Part shown: one piece after another, positions 54,401-64,000 of the stretch
Numbering within the stretch: the stretch's first letter is position 1
How the letters are laid out: each line of letters starts with the position of its first letter
NCBI GenBank assembly: GCA_963675135.1
Contig: OY776130.1
Location: 18,220,001-18,284,000 of the forward strand
Reading direction: 5' to 3'
Length of the DNA: 64,000 nucleotides
Source of the DNA: Galeopsis tetrahit
Lineage: Eukaryota > Streptophyta > Magnoliopsida > Lamiales > Lamiaceae
Position numbers and translations under genes: made by a program
Notes under the pieces: model-generated
Database searches by the model: none
The model's input: only the letters and a program-made list of their open reading frames with translations
Told to the model about the DNA's origin: nothing

Positions 54401-55277
54401 TGAAAGTGTTCGTGGGGTAGTAACTAGTGTTTAAGTAAAAAACAGAACAATGTTACACTCAATGTTGTGACAATTAGTGTAGCATTAACTCTAACAGAAT
54501 ACAAAAAGTAAACACAGTACACATCGGAAATCTAAAACACTAAAACACAATAAGAACACAATGTAATAATTTTTAACATAGATTTTATTAATAACAAAAC
54601 CTATGCTAAGCCTTACGGCGAAAACAATAACTTAGTTCCTAAGTTACGAAAATGTCATGTGAAATGTCTCAGAAATTACTTCAACATTCCACAAACGGAA
54701 ACTACAACAATCGAGGCACGTGCCTGAATCCGCAAATAGACTTAAGTGTAAGAACACTGTCTAAAGAAGTAATCTAATCTATGATTCACTCTCAGTCGAT
54801 ACAAGACTAGAACTAAGTACACTAGAAGGTGTTGTATCCCTCGGCGTACGATAAATGATACAACTACTGACCATAACTCCTAACTAGGGTTGAACGTTCA
54901 AGAAGGTGTTACTGGAATAGTGCATGCTTTGAAATGAAAGACTCCAGCGGTATTTATAGAGCAATAGCCGAATTCTAGATCCTTCCATTATGATATCCTA
55001 TTTTTTAGGACCTCAACTTCCATGATCTTTCTAGATTCTTCTTCCATCTTCCAGGTCATTCTAACCTGCTCCAGACTTTTCTATCACGTTCTCCAACATT
55101 CTGGAATCTTCCAGGTTCCAGACTCTTGTAGAAGCTTCTAGAATTGTGCCTGAATGTGAGAGCATTTAGTACAATATTTAATGTAACATTTCAGAAAAGA
55201 CTTAGAATAAATCAAGGAAGGTCAAATTAAGATGTTGTTGATAATGTTAAAGCATTTAAGAGTTAACAACATCTACA
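54401..55277 (-). repeat. Solo LTR, 877 bp, inserted in C2
   Basis: Plus-strand ends TGAAAGTGTTCG and AACATCTACA give TG...CA, flanked by a 5-bp repeat CATAT (54396-54400, 55278-55282). A TATA box on the minus strand (CTCTATAAATACC, about 54949-54962) sets the orientation. Removing it and one repeat rejoins C2 pol. No internal domain remains, so it is a recombination remnant. Confidence 0.9.
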
Positions 55278-55282
55278 CATAT

Positions 55283-57049
55283 GAATATATGATGGTGGAA
55301 ATGTTACTTATGGAGGTGGTTCTAAAGGTAAAATTATTGGTAAGGGAATACTCAATGTTCCTGGTTTTCCAAAGTTATCAAATGTTTTACATGTTGAAGG
55401 ATTACTTAAAAATTTGATTAGTATTAGTCAACTATGTGATAAATATTCTTGCTATGTTCTAAATAGAAATTATGATTGTCTCATGACTGGAACTAGATCT
55501 GTTGACAATTATTACTTACTTGAATATAAAGATATATGCAATAGTGCTAAACTTGAAGAGAATGTTCTTTGGCATCATAAAATTGGTCATGCTAATTATA
55601 AACATATTCACAAATTGATGAGATTAGGAGTTGTTACAGGTTTACCTAAACTTCAGTTGAGAAATTCCAAAGTTTGTGATTCATGCCAAAAAGGTAAGCA
55701 GATGAACGTGTCTCACAGAATGCTGGAACATTGTTCAACAACACACAGTTTTGAACTTCTACATATGGATATTATCGGTCCAACGGAAACTGAGAGTATT
55801 GGTGGTAAGAGATACTCATTAGTTGTGGTTGATGATTACTCAAGATACACTTGGATTGAATTTCTAAAAGAGAAATCTGAAACTTTTTCAGTTTTCAAAA
55901 TTCTTTATAAAAGATTCAAAACTGTTTTTAACTCTAAAGTCTGCAAAATTAAGTCTAATTCATGGAAGAGAGTTTGAAAATAGTTATTTTACTGAATTTT
56001 GTGAAAGCAGAGGTATCATGCAAGAGTTTTCTTCACCTAAAACACCACAACAAAATGATATTTGTGAAAGGAAATATAGGACTCTTCAAGAAATGGCTAA
56101 ACTTATGCTTTTATCCAAACAACTTTCTAAAAGATTTTGGGCTGAAGCTTTAAACACTGCATGTCATATTTCAAATAGAATCTATATTCGAACTAATTCC
56201 ACTGAAACTTCTTATGAAATTCTGAATAGCAGAAAACCATATTTGAAATACTTTCATGTGTTTGGTTGTGTATGTTACATTCAGAATGATAGAGATCAAT
56301 TGCATAATTTTGATTCTAAAAGTGATAAAAGATTATTCTTAGGCTATTCTAGAAATAGTAGAGCCTATATAATTTACAATTTGAGAACATGTACTGTGCA
56401 AGAATGTCTAAATGTGGTATTTGATGATGATTCTAGTCTTACAGGTCAATATCTTGAAGATGATGTCTCTGATCTTTTTGAAATTTCAAAGAGTTCTGAG
56501 AATTTTGATCAAACTCAAACTGTTGCTTCAGATGAGGCCACATCTAAGCAAATATCCTCTGAAAAATCAGAATTATCAGAAAATTTGCATGAATCTCAGA
56601 GAACTCCATCTATCAGAATTTTGAAAGATCATCCATCAGACCAAATCATTGGAGAACTGTCTATTGGAGTACAAACTAGAAGAAGATTGGGTATGAATCC
56701 AAAAGATGTGGTAAGGCCTATATGCATGTCATCCATATGCAACAAGGTAAACCATGTGTGTTATCATTCCCTGACTAAGCTTGAAAATATAAAAGAAGCT
56801 TTGAAAGATGAATTCAAAATATTTTGTGATAATACAATTGCTGTTAATATATCTAAGAATCATGTGCAACATTCTTTGACAAAGCATATAAGTATTAAAC
56901 ATCATTTTATTAGAGATCTTGTTAAGAAGGAGATTGTGAAATTGGAATACATATATACTGAGAAACAACTTGTTGATATTTATGCAAAAGCCCTTGATGA
57001 TAAGAGGTTTTCATCCCTTCGAAAATCTCTTGGTTTATGTACTATTTGA
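55283..57049 (+). pseudogene. C2 pol: integrase joined to RNase H end, RT deleted
   Basis: KNLISISQLCDKYSCYVLNR, then zinc region HHKIGHANYKHIHKL...CDSCQKGK, integrase D (LLHMDIIGP), DDYSRYTWIEFL, a frameshift near 55970, then SPKTPQQNDICERKYRTLQE (the usual NGI reads NDI). Next are FGCVCYIQNDRDQLHNF and a long Ser/Glu-rich linker to ENIKEALKDE, which jumps directly to FKIFCDNTIAVNISKN and IKHHFIRDLVKKEIV of RNase H. Nearly all RT, including YVDD, is missing, but the frame is kept across the join (about 56810). Confidence 0.85.
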
Positions 57050-58033
57050 AAATTTCTGACTAAATGTTGTATCAAATGTGGGAACATTTGAGACAACATA
57101 TGGAATTGTTTATTAAATTTTTCTGGATATTTTTCTGTGTTAGATTTAAATAATTCTTCTGTGTAAATGTTATTTGAGTCTTGAAAAAATTGTTGCAAAT
57201 TTTTTTGTTCTGGACATGCATCTCTTAAATGCAAAAAGGGATCACAATTTAGATGCTTAAAAACCACTGAGTAACTATAGGACACGGAGCTCGCTACTAC
57301 GATGTTCTCTTTTCAAAAGGTGATTAAAAAATTGCATTAAATTATTCATATGTCCAATGAGTAACTGTGGGGCACGGAGTTCGCTACTACGATGCACTCT
57401 TTTCAAAGGATAGATCAATGTGAAATTGTGAAATAAAAAAAAAAATATGTGCAACACAAATGAAGCAAATTCATGTAAAAACAGTGTTGAGATGTATGTG
57501 GGCCAACATTATAAGCGACATTGAAAATGACTCGAATTTCAGTTACCTTTATGAAGTACTTATTTTCTGAATATTAGATTAATTTTTCAGAATTATTAAA
57601 TTGGATATTTCCAGGTCATTATTTTTATATTTACTGCATTTTCAGTATTTTATTTAATTTGGGCAGTTTTTTAATTCCTTGTTTCTCTCCTACCAATTTC
57701 ACACAATCACTTACATGGGATAAGTTATTCCTTTCACTTCCTATTTTTTCGAATTACTCCCATTATGCGTACAACTTCCAATTTATCTTCTCTACTTAAG
57801 TTCTTTTAATAAATTGAAATGTCTAGATATTTATATTGCTATAATATTCTATAACTTATGCATTGATTTTGAAGATATTATATACAGTGGTATTTCAGAA
57901 AGAATTGATTGTTCATCAACATTTCAATTCGAAAGTGTTTAAATTTTCCAGACTTTGAATTGTTTAATTAATTCAAATCTAGTTTACAGGCATTTAAAGG
58001 ATGGGAAACACTTCACCACTGAAATTTCTCAAA
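57050..58033. other. C2 3' non-coding region, including a 58-bp direct repeat
   Basis: After the pol stop, no ORF. TGAGTAACTATAGGACACGG... (57268-57322) recurs as TGAGTAACTGTGGGGCACGG... (57358-57412). From about 57500 to 58033 the sequence is AT-rich and unassigned. Confidence 0.55.
57265..57412 (+). repeat. Direct repeat pair (about 58 bp, 91 bp apart)
   Basis: Two copies sharing CACGGAGYTCGCTACTACGA and CTCTTTTCAAA. Located in the C2 3' untranslated region. Copies differ at several positions, so the duplication is old. Confidence 0.85.
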
Positions 58034-58041
58034 CATCTACA

Positions 58042-58167
58042 TAGGGATGGCAATGGGCCGGGTCGGGTACCTAGATACCCAGACCCGACCCGTTTCAATT
58101 CGAGTCCAGGGCGGGGCGACCCAAATAGCACGGGTCGGGGCGGGCCGGGTTGAAATTGCCATCCCTA
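58042..58167. mobile_element. hAT-type MITE, 126 bp
   Basis: The ends TAGGGATGGCAAT and ATTGCCATCCCTA are inverted repeats, flanked by a perfect 8-bp TSD CATCTACA (58034-58041, 58168-58175), the hAT hallmark. The interior is very GC-rich (GGGCCGGGTCGGGTACC). No coding capacity. Confidence 0.95.
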
Positions 58168-58175
58168 CATCTACA

Positions 58176-58329
58176 CCTTTGACATTTCAAACCTTAAGAC
58201 ATCCGTTCTTAAATGCAAAGCATTCACCCTCCTACTGAAACCATGAACCTGAAACCACTCAAAACCCTACTGCTAGTCAAAGTCTTCTGACTATTCTTAC
58301 AATAATGGCGATTTTACTGAATGTTTCTG
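58176..58329. other. Unassigned flank of the hAT MITE
   Basis: Short Pro/Thr-codon-like sequence with no sustained ORF. Probably the same 3' region as 57500-58033. Confidence 0.3.
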
Positions 58330-59130
58330 ATGTGGATAGAGACGAAGGACCCATTAGATATATTGATCTAAGAACCCAACGTATAAATTAAGCAGCGGAT
58401 CTTCCAAAATCGAGATTTGAATTGATCTTACTTAGATCATGAAAACCATGACCCGTTGGCTATAGAAGAGCCAAGAACCTTGGTATGATTGAACGCCACA
58501 AGATCTTGCTCAAGATTCTTGATAAGTTCTCAAATAATTCAACATCACAAAGAGAATATAAGCAATAAACTTATAAAATTAGTATTAAACTTGGTCTCAT
58601 CTTCCCAAAGGAATACAAGGCCTATTTATAGGCTGGAAAGTAACTCCTAATAGTAAATACATTCACAACCTACACTTATAGTCTTAAAAGGCCACTAAAG
58701 ACTCAATTCAAAGCTAACAAAGTAACTCATGACTCTTTTGAATTCCTAGAAAAATGTAAATATTCTAAATAACTAATAATATTAAAAATAAATAATAAAT
58801 CTGATGGCTTCATGTGTGCCACGTTTTTTGAAGGCCCGTGCACTTAAAATTATGTCTTTTAGCCAAAATTAGCTTCATGACATCTTTGTAAACGTAGTCC
58901 AGCCCAATAGCATTCAATACTAGGCCTTCTTTGGGTTTGTCTTGCACATTTTTTCCTATTTCAGCAACTAAGCTCGTCAATATCTCATTCATCTTCTTAG
59001 CGCTAGCCCTTGTAATCTGCCCATCATGTATGATCAAAGGATCCCTTTTGTTTTCATGACTTTGCACTTGTGGATCCTCATCAGTTTCTAAGAATGATGG
59101 AACAATCATGTCAGCATTTCCGCAGTTCAT
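58330..59130 (-). mobile_element. Ty3/gypsy pol tail and LTR-like fragment
   Basis: The minus-strand ORF 59130-58810 reads DPLIIHDGQITRASAKKMNE, a variant of the xGPITRARAKKLxE block near the C-terminus of many plant gypsy polyproteins. The adjacent 58330-58800 is non-coding and has a palindromic CCTATTTATAGG TATA-like site (58619-58631), as in an LTR. The exact ends were not resolved. Confidence 0.6.
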
Positions 59131-59408
59131 GATATTTTAATCTATTTGTTTCTCCTTTCCACACCAACAAGGGGAGAAGCTGCACCTAATGCAAATTGTT
59201 GTATATGGGAATTATCTTGCTTGTTGAAAATGGGAGTTTTACATATATGAGGGAGTTTTGGAAAGATCATTTTTAGGGGGAGTTATTTTCAATGGTTCAA
59301 ATTCACTTCTGTTTAACATTACATTATATTCTTGGTGTCTATTCTACACTTTTTGTTATCTATTATTGCATCAGGTTTGTTGTTGTCAAAAGGCCAAATT
59401 GGGGAGAT
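59131..59408 (+). other. Copia 3' internal end with polypurine tract
   Basis: It contains AGGGGGAGTTATTTTCAATG and finally AAAGGCCAAATTGGGGAGAT (polypurine-like, ending 59408) followed by TGTT. This is the usual 3' end of Tork-like elements and probably belongs to C2. Confidence 0.55.
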
Positions 59409-59930
59409 TGTTATTGTTGTGTCAATGTTGTGAAGAATGTCACAACATATTTGACAACATCATTAATAATTCGTCAAGAAACAGAAGTCGTACAAGAAAG
59501 TGATAAGGCAGTAGCCTAAGATGCACAAGATGTTGATGTCATTAAGACCGTGCATGGAGATTTATGAAAGCATACAAACTAGATGAGTTATAAAGTATGG
59601 GTGAGTTTGTGCAGATCTATGAAGTTGCAGCTGAAGTGTTATTCAGCCCAATCCTCTCCTTTACTTATTTACATAAAAATTTTTTATATGTTTGTCATGC
59701 TTGTAGGATTTATATTTCTGTTATTTCCTTTATTATTTAGGATTTCCCTTATGTTTATGGTTATTTAAATCTAAACATGTTATTTGGTTTAGATGATGTT
59801 TTTATTAATTTCATCTAATACAACTGCTACTTCATTATTTTGAAATATCAATTGTGTTAATTTCTTAGTCAATATTTATGTTGTGCGAACATCAGTAGTG
59901 TTGATGTAGAAAGGTCAAATTGGGGGAGAT
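59409..59930 (+). repeat. LTR start or partial copia 3' region between two polypurine tracts
   Basis: It begins TGTTATTGTTGTGTCAATG right after the first polypurine tract, contains unassigned T-rich sequence, and ends with a second tract AAGGTCAAATTGGGGGAGAT (59911-59930). It may be a truncated LTR joined to a second copy's 3' end. Confidence 0.45.
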
Positions 59931-60703
59931 TGTTGATGTTTAAATAAGTGTTTTGTATAATGATCCAACACTTACAGCCGAGTGTTGTAACTAATGTTCC
60001 GAACACTTATGACAACATCATAATTTGCCCTTCCTTCTTTCACTAACTCCGATCTTACACTTGTTGTTTAGTAATGTCCCTAATGCAGTTAGAAGACGTG
60101 GGCAACACCAGGTCATGCAGTTGTATAGGAGTGAGAAGTTACTAAGCATAATATAACAAGTTCCTACATTCAAGGAGATGTGATGGGAAGTTTCTTAACC
60201 GCTTGATCTCACAGCTGTGATGATCATAGGAGTTGAAGGCAGTTCGTCCATGAAGCCTATAAATACCGCAGCTGCCTCAACACAAGATACACAAGAAAAC
60301 ATCAGAATTTGCCCTTCTTTCTTTCACTATTACTACACTACTGAACGCTCTATACGCTTCTAGTTAGGATAATAGTGTTGTTGATCATGGTCTTATTTAC
60401 TAGGTTATATGCATTATTGTAAACCCGAATAATAGTGTGTTGATCATGGTCTTATTTACTAGGTTATATGCATAGATATATGAGGGAGATAGTTTCATAG
60501 GATCTAGTAAATTCTATACACTCATTCATAGTGTTTTTGTATACCTCTAAGAGGTTGTAATCGTTTCACATATTTTTATATAGTGAACAACGTAGATTAT
60601 TTTATAATCTACGCAAATTTTGAATACTTCCATTTTCACTACGTGCATTTTAATTTCCGCTGCATAGTGTTGTCTGGACAGTGCCAACACGACAGACAAC
60701 ATC
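59931..60703 (+). repeat. Copia (Tork-like) LTR, about 0.77 kb, approximate right end
   Basis: It starts TGTTGATGTTTAAATAAG directly after a polypurine tract. A TATA box CCTATAAATACCGC is at about 60256-60269, similar in context to the solo LTR at 54401-55277. It ends near GACAGACAACA; the right boundary is not certain as no second LTR or TSD is visible. A 60-bp tandem duplication lies at 60369-60474. Confidence 0.6.
60369..60474 (+). repeat. 60-bp tandem duplication in the copia LTR
   Basis: ATAATAGTGTTGTTGATCAT...GGTTATATGCAT is repeated from 60429 (ATAATAGTGTGTTGATCATG...) with a 2-3 base difference. Non-coding. Confidence 0.85.
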
Positions 60704-60837
60704 TCTGATTTCGCACGCACACACACTTTCACATATAATATAAATTAATTTTGTATATGTTAAGTTGGTACGTAATAGGAGCGGGAGACGGGGCGTGCAC
60801 CCACCCACCTTGACAGGTTGAACATTGCTCATATGTT

Positions 60838-61434
60838 TGATGCGTCTATGCAGAGGTCCACATACGGGTGCACGACTGACCTCCGCGTAAGTTTAAGTTT
60901 ACGTTTTGTTTAATCAAATAAATTAAACTATATATAGTTTATTATATTAATTTAATTTTATTAATTATGTTCTTGAATGTCCACCGGAGGCTTGTCGAGG
61001 TCGAGACGCAGAATCAGGCCGAGACTACTACTGAGGTCGGAACCAGAACTCCTTCTCGTGAAGTTGACGTTAACCAGATTTACTTGGAGGCTGCCCCGAT
61101 CAACCGAGGATGGGTCCTTGGCCATGGTCGGATGAGCAACGTCGTCAGGTCATCTGGTTTGTCCCAGATTGGATCGCAAGCCTCTGTATCCTCCACAACT
61201 GCTCTGGACCCGGCCATGATAGTAGCGCTCAATCACTACATTCGTCGGCTAAGTAACAATATGGGTCGGTCGTTGGGGTAGTCGAATGAACGGATTGAGC
61301 AATTATATCAAGAGACCATGAGCGATCCCCCGCCTTTCAATGTTCCTGCTCCTCCATTCCCAGCCCCCAGGCCTGGCCGTAGTCCAAGACGACGACATTC
61401 TTGGTGGGCATTTCGGTGCCGATGGTAATTTGGA
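60838..61434 (+). pseudogene. Possible C-terminal part of a plant En/Spm-type transposase
   Basis: An open stretch MFDASMQRSTYGCTTDLR ends at a GTAAGT donor (60887), and a second open stretch from 60967 reads VHRRLVEVETQNQAETTTEV, then VDVNQIYLEAAPINRGWVLG, to TAG (61279), continuing SNERIEQLYQETMSDPPPF to about 61434. The qualifier-rich region followed by IYLEx...GxVxGxG resembles the end of Ptta/En/Spm-family plant transposases. The GC content is well above the flanks. The match is short and from memory, so a different origin is possible. Confidence 0.4.
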
Positions 61435-61601
61435 CGATTTTTTTTATTATGGTGGTTCATTGTTGAACAATTTACTTTTATGTCGAACTATTTTTATTTT
61501 TTTATGAATTGTCGAATAATTTACTTTTTTATGAATCGTTAAACTATGTTACTGTTTTTATGCATTATTTTTATCTACCATTTATTTACTGTTTATGATA
61601 A
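61435..61601. other. AT-rich junction before the LINE
   Basis: Repeated TTTTTATGAATYGT phrases; no gene. It is the probable insertion flank of the 5'-truncated LINE. Confidence 0.4.
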
Positions 61602-63112
61602 GTGGTTGGTATAAATATTTGCGAGGCGATTAAGGAATTTTTTCGGAGTGGGCTGCTATTAAAGCAGCTGAACTGCAACTTCTTGACGTTGATCCCTAAA
61701 ACCAGTCACGACCCTACGGTGGAGGATTTCCGGCCAATTGCTTGCTGCAATGTGGTTTATAAGGCAATATCAAAAATTCTTGCAAATCGCATTTGTGTTG
61801 CTTTGAAGGAAATAGTTAGCGAAACCCAAGGAGCTTTCATTCCTGTTCGCTCGATTACTGAAAATATCCACTTGGCTTAAGAGTTGATTAGGCATTATGG
61901 GAATGTTAATAGATCTCCTAGGCTCTTCCTGAAAATCGATATAAAGAAGGCCTATGACTCCGTATCCTGGAACTTTCTGGAAAACCTGTTGTACAGCCTG
62001 AATTTTCCAAGTAAATTCGTTAAGTGGATCACTCAATGTGTGACATCGCCTATGTATTCGATTCTTATCAATGGGCTGCCGCATGGATTCATCAAGGGTG
62101 CAAGAGGGATTAGGCAAGGTGACCCATTATCTCCTTTCCTCTTTATAGTGTGCATGGATTATCTTAGTCGTCTCATTAAGTCGAGAATAGCAAATAGTAA
62201 TTTTAGATATCACCCCAGGTGTGGTATTTTTAGAATTACCAATTTGATGTTCGCCGATGACTTGCTTCTATTTGCTAGAGGGGATGTTAATTCTGCTAGG
62301 ACTATTCGTGATATTTTGCATGAGTTTGAGATTACTTCTGGTTTAGCTATAAGCCCGCATAAATAAAAAATTATTATGATGGGAGTTAAAGAGGATGTTA
62401 AAAGGGAAATTTTGAGTATGTTGAGGTTTGAAGAGGGTACGCTGCCCATAAAATACTTGGGTATACCTCTCTCCTCAGTCGTACTAAAAATTAACCAGTT
62501 TGACCCTCTTGTTAATAAAATCAGGGACCAAATTGGTAAGTGGGGCTCTAAAACCCTTTCATATGCGGGGATATTGGAGCTTATTAGATCAGTGATTCAG
62601 GGTGTTTGTGCTTATTAGCTTGGGGTGCTCCCGATTCCGAAACTGGTTATTAATCGTATAAATAGCATGTGTGGTGCGTTTCTGTGGGGGGGTAAGAGGT
62701 TCCTGGTTGCTTGGAAAGATGTGTGCAAACCTAAAGAGGTTGGTGGGCTGGGTCTTAGGAACCTTAAGGAGTGGAATAAGGTGCTTCTTGGTAGGAAAAT
62801 ATGGGATATCCACCGAAAAAGGACTGTTTATGGATTCGGTGGATTGATAAATACTGGAATAAGGGGGTGGAAGTGTGGGATATGGAATGTGGGGAGGATG
62901 GGTCTACTCTTCGTAAATATATTATTAGAATTAAGAATGAGATCATTTTGAAGTGTGGGAGTGTTGATGGTGCGATTAACCTCTTTAATTCTGTTGTTTC
63001 GAATAAAGGGGTTAATGTTGAGTGTCTCTATGCTAAACTGAACCAGCATACTAGTGTTGGGCGAGAAAGGGCAGTAGCTGCTGGAATTGTTGCTGGGCAA
63101 GGAATAACATGA
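61602..63112 (+). pseudogene. LINE reverse transcriptase ORF, several stops
   Basis: FLTLIPKTSHDPTVEDFRPI and KAISKILANRI give the RT fingers, GAFIPVRSITENI follows, then FLKIDIKKAYDSVSWNFL with the first catalytic Asp. GIRQGDPLSPFLF and MFADDLLLFARG (FADD catalytic motif, about 62250), KYLGIPL and the thumb region GKWGSKTLSYAGILELI with WGG...WKDVCKPKEVGGLGLRNL complete it. Separate reading frames 61602-61880, 61884-62366, 62376-62618, 62625-62951 and 62801-63112 make one broken ORF. It would copy LINE RNA by target-primed reverse transcription. Confidence 0.88.
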
Positions 63113-63269
63113 AATGCTGGAATTGGTGCATGGCAACGAAATGGACTAGTTTTGATTTTTGTTGCTGGGCAAGGAAGGGCAGTAGCTGCTAGAATTATTG
63201 CTGGGCGAGAAAGAGCAAAATCTGCTGGAATTGTTGCATGGCGACGAATAGGACTAGTTTTGATTTTTA
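63055..63269 (+). repeat. Tandem repeat in the LINE 3' region, two units of about 107 bp
   Basis: Each unit has GCTGGGCRAGRAAGRGCA, then GCTGRAATTRTTGCTGGGC, and ends GGACTAGTTTTGATTTTT. The GCTGGGC phrase recurs within the unit, so it has an internal subrepeat. Confidence 0.8.
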
Positions 63270-63559
63270 CAATTTTCTTGTCGTAAATGTCATGAAGAAT
63301 GGGTGTTGTAATAGCACTACGAGAACTAACTATACGGGAGGAGTACCCATTCAGGTGACGGACCACGGTTTTCCCCTACTTGGGTTTTTCCCAAAGGGTT
63401 TACAGAGTGGGGTTTTTAATCCGGAGTCTCGATGGATGGGGAAGTTGAGTGGTGAGCGATTGGTACCGTTGGCGTCATCCTTTAGGGGGTGAGCGTTTTT
63501 GAGCAATGAAAGTTTTTATCCTTTTGCTCAAAAAAAATAACAAAAATATTTTTTTAAAC

Positions 63560-63760
63560 CACTAAATTACTGACGGATTATACTTATCTGTCGGTATTTG
63601 AAACGCATAATACCGATGGAATTTCTGCCGGTAAGCATTATTAGCCACGATTTTGGGCACCAAATTACAAATGAATTGTATTGTTCCGTCGGTAATTTGA
63701 AAGCATTATTAGCAACGAAATTTAGAAATTCGTCGGTAATAATGCGGTAAAAAGACAAAT
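63560..63760. repeat. CACTA-like subterminal repeats
   Basis: Repeated GTCGGTAAT and its complement-like ACGGAWTWT motifs on both strands (for example TTACTGACGGATTATAC, CTGTCGGTATTTG, CCGTCGGTAATTTG, CGTCGGTAATAATGCGG). This is typical of the subterminal regions of plant CACTA (En/Spm) elements. The CACTA terminus itself was not seen. Confidence 0.45.
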
Positions 63761-64000
63761 TAGAGGCTTTTTTTCATTTCACTTAAAAAAGTTGTGGAAG
63801 TTGTATGAAATCATCATATTACGGTACGTTTTTTGCCATTTTTACTTGATAAAAACTATATTGTTATTTATGATACTTGGTTAAATTGTTTAGTTTAGTT
63901 GCGTATGTATTAGTTTTGTTTTGTTTTGTTTTAATTAGGCATTTAGTGTATATTTAAAGTGTATATAGTTAATTGGGTCCAAATGTTTAATAGATGGAAT
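63761..64000. other. AT-rich end of window
   Basis: T-rich sequence with a run of TTTTGT; no ORF, motif or repeat end recognised. Confidence 0.3.

Larger units (their letters stand above)
53708..57049 (+). mobile_element. C2: degenerate Tork-like Ty1/copia copy lacking RT, with nested solo LTR
   Basis: Plus strand: gag tail and linker (53708-54250), protease (WYFDNGCSRHMTC, about 54330), interrupted at 54401 by a solo LTR. It resumes at 55283 (GGNVTYGGGSKGKIIGKG) through integrase (to about 56250), the post-integrase block and then the end of RNase H. It is the same family as C1 but clearly diverged from it. The 3' non-coding part probably extends to the polypurine tract near 59395. Confidence 0.83.
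61602..63537 (+). mobile_element. L1-type LINE, 5'-truncated, with poly(A)-like end
   Basis: It begins inside the reverse transcriptase and ends at CCTTTTGCTC followed by eight A (63529-63537), the usual 3' end style of plant L1 elements. The endonuclease and ORF1 are absent. Stops at 61878, 62364 and 62616 and later frame changes show it is dead. A clear TSD was not found. Confidence 0.88.

Overview
The window is plant nuclear DNA, almost certainly eudicot: initiator-tRNA-Met-primed Ty1/copia elements, an Athila-like Ty3/gypsy derivative, Stowaway MITEs, a plant L1-type LINE, an NLR pseudogene and exon pieces resembling plant DXR and SCAR. A Lamiales-like source is only a guess. No complete host gene, rRNA, tRNA gene or CRISPR array was seen. 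It is a nested transposon landscape in which insertion order can be read from target-site duplications (TSDs).

Layout. (1) 1-6741: minus-strand SIRE-like copia element E1 (pol running off the left edge, gag, PBS, 1.1 kb LTR), inserted in the gag end of E2. (2) 6742-19073: plus-strand giant copia E2 (gag tail, pol, a very long third ORF, 3' LTR). Its third ORF carries a recent 1,270-bp tandem duplication. E2 interrupts a minus-strand serine-rich/acidic coding region (19074-19875). (3) 19876-28690: mosaic of a degenerate hAT-like repeat, two Stowaway MITEs, minus-strand fragments resembling a DXR exon, an NLR C-terminal half and SCAR exon 1, and a 1.63-kb TIR element (T1) with a 10-bp TSD. (4) 28696-49931: Athila/Tat-like gag-protease element G1 without RT or integrase (TSD ACATA). 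Its 3' LTR is split by E3 (35340-48612, TSD GATTC), a young element of the E2 family. E3 has lost the 3' half of pol, fusing integrase to the third ORF, and its 5' LTR is itself split at the predicted transcription start by a 1.42-kb TIR element (T2, TSD CCATTTGAA). (5) 49932-51140: AT-rich flank and a GC-rich block without a recognised gene. (6) 51143-60703: two degenerate Tork-like copia copies head to head, one holding a solo LTR (TSD CATAT) and lacking its RT; a 126-bp hAT MITE (TSD CATCTACA); a gypsy pol tail; copia 3' ends. (7) 60840-63760: a possible En/Spm transposase C-terminus and CACTA-like subterminal repeats separated by a 5'-truncated LINE.

How it works together: nothing looks like an active host operon or pathway; the genes are retroelement proteins (gag, protease, integrase, RT/RNase H) plus one large uncharacterised third ORF shared by E2 and E3. 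The most notable signals are in that family: the duplicated third ORF, a conserved gag/pol stop, a hairpin with a poly-C loop before the PBS, and 3' repeats complementary to the PBS. The protein families were recognised by eye; no database search was possible.
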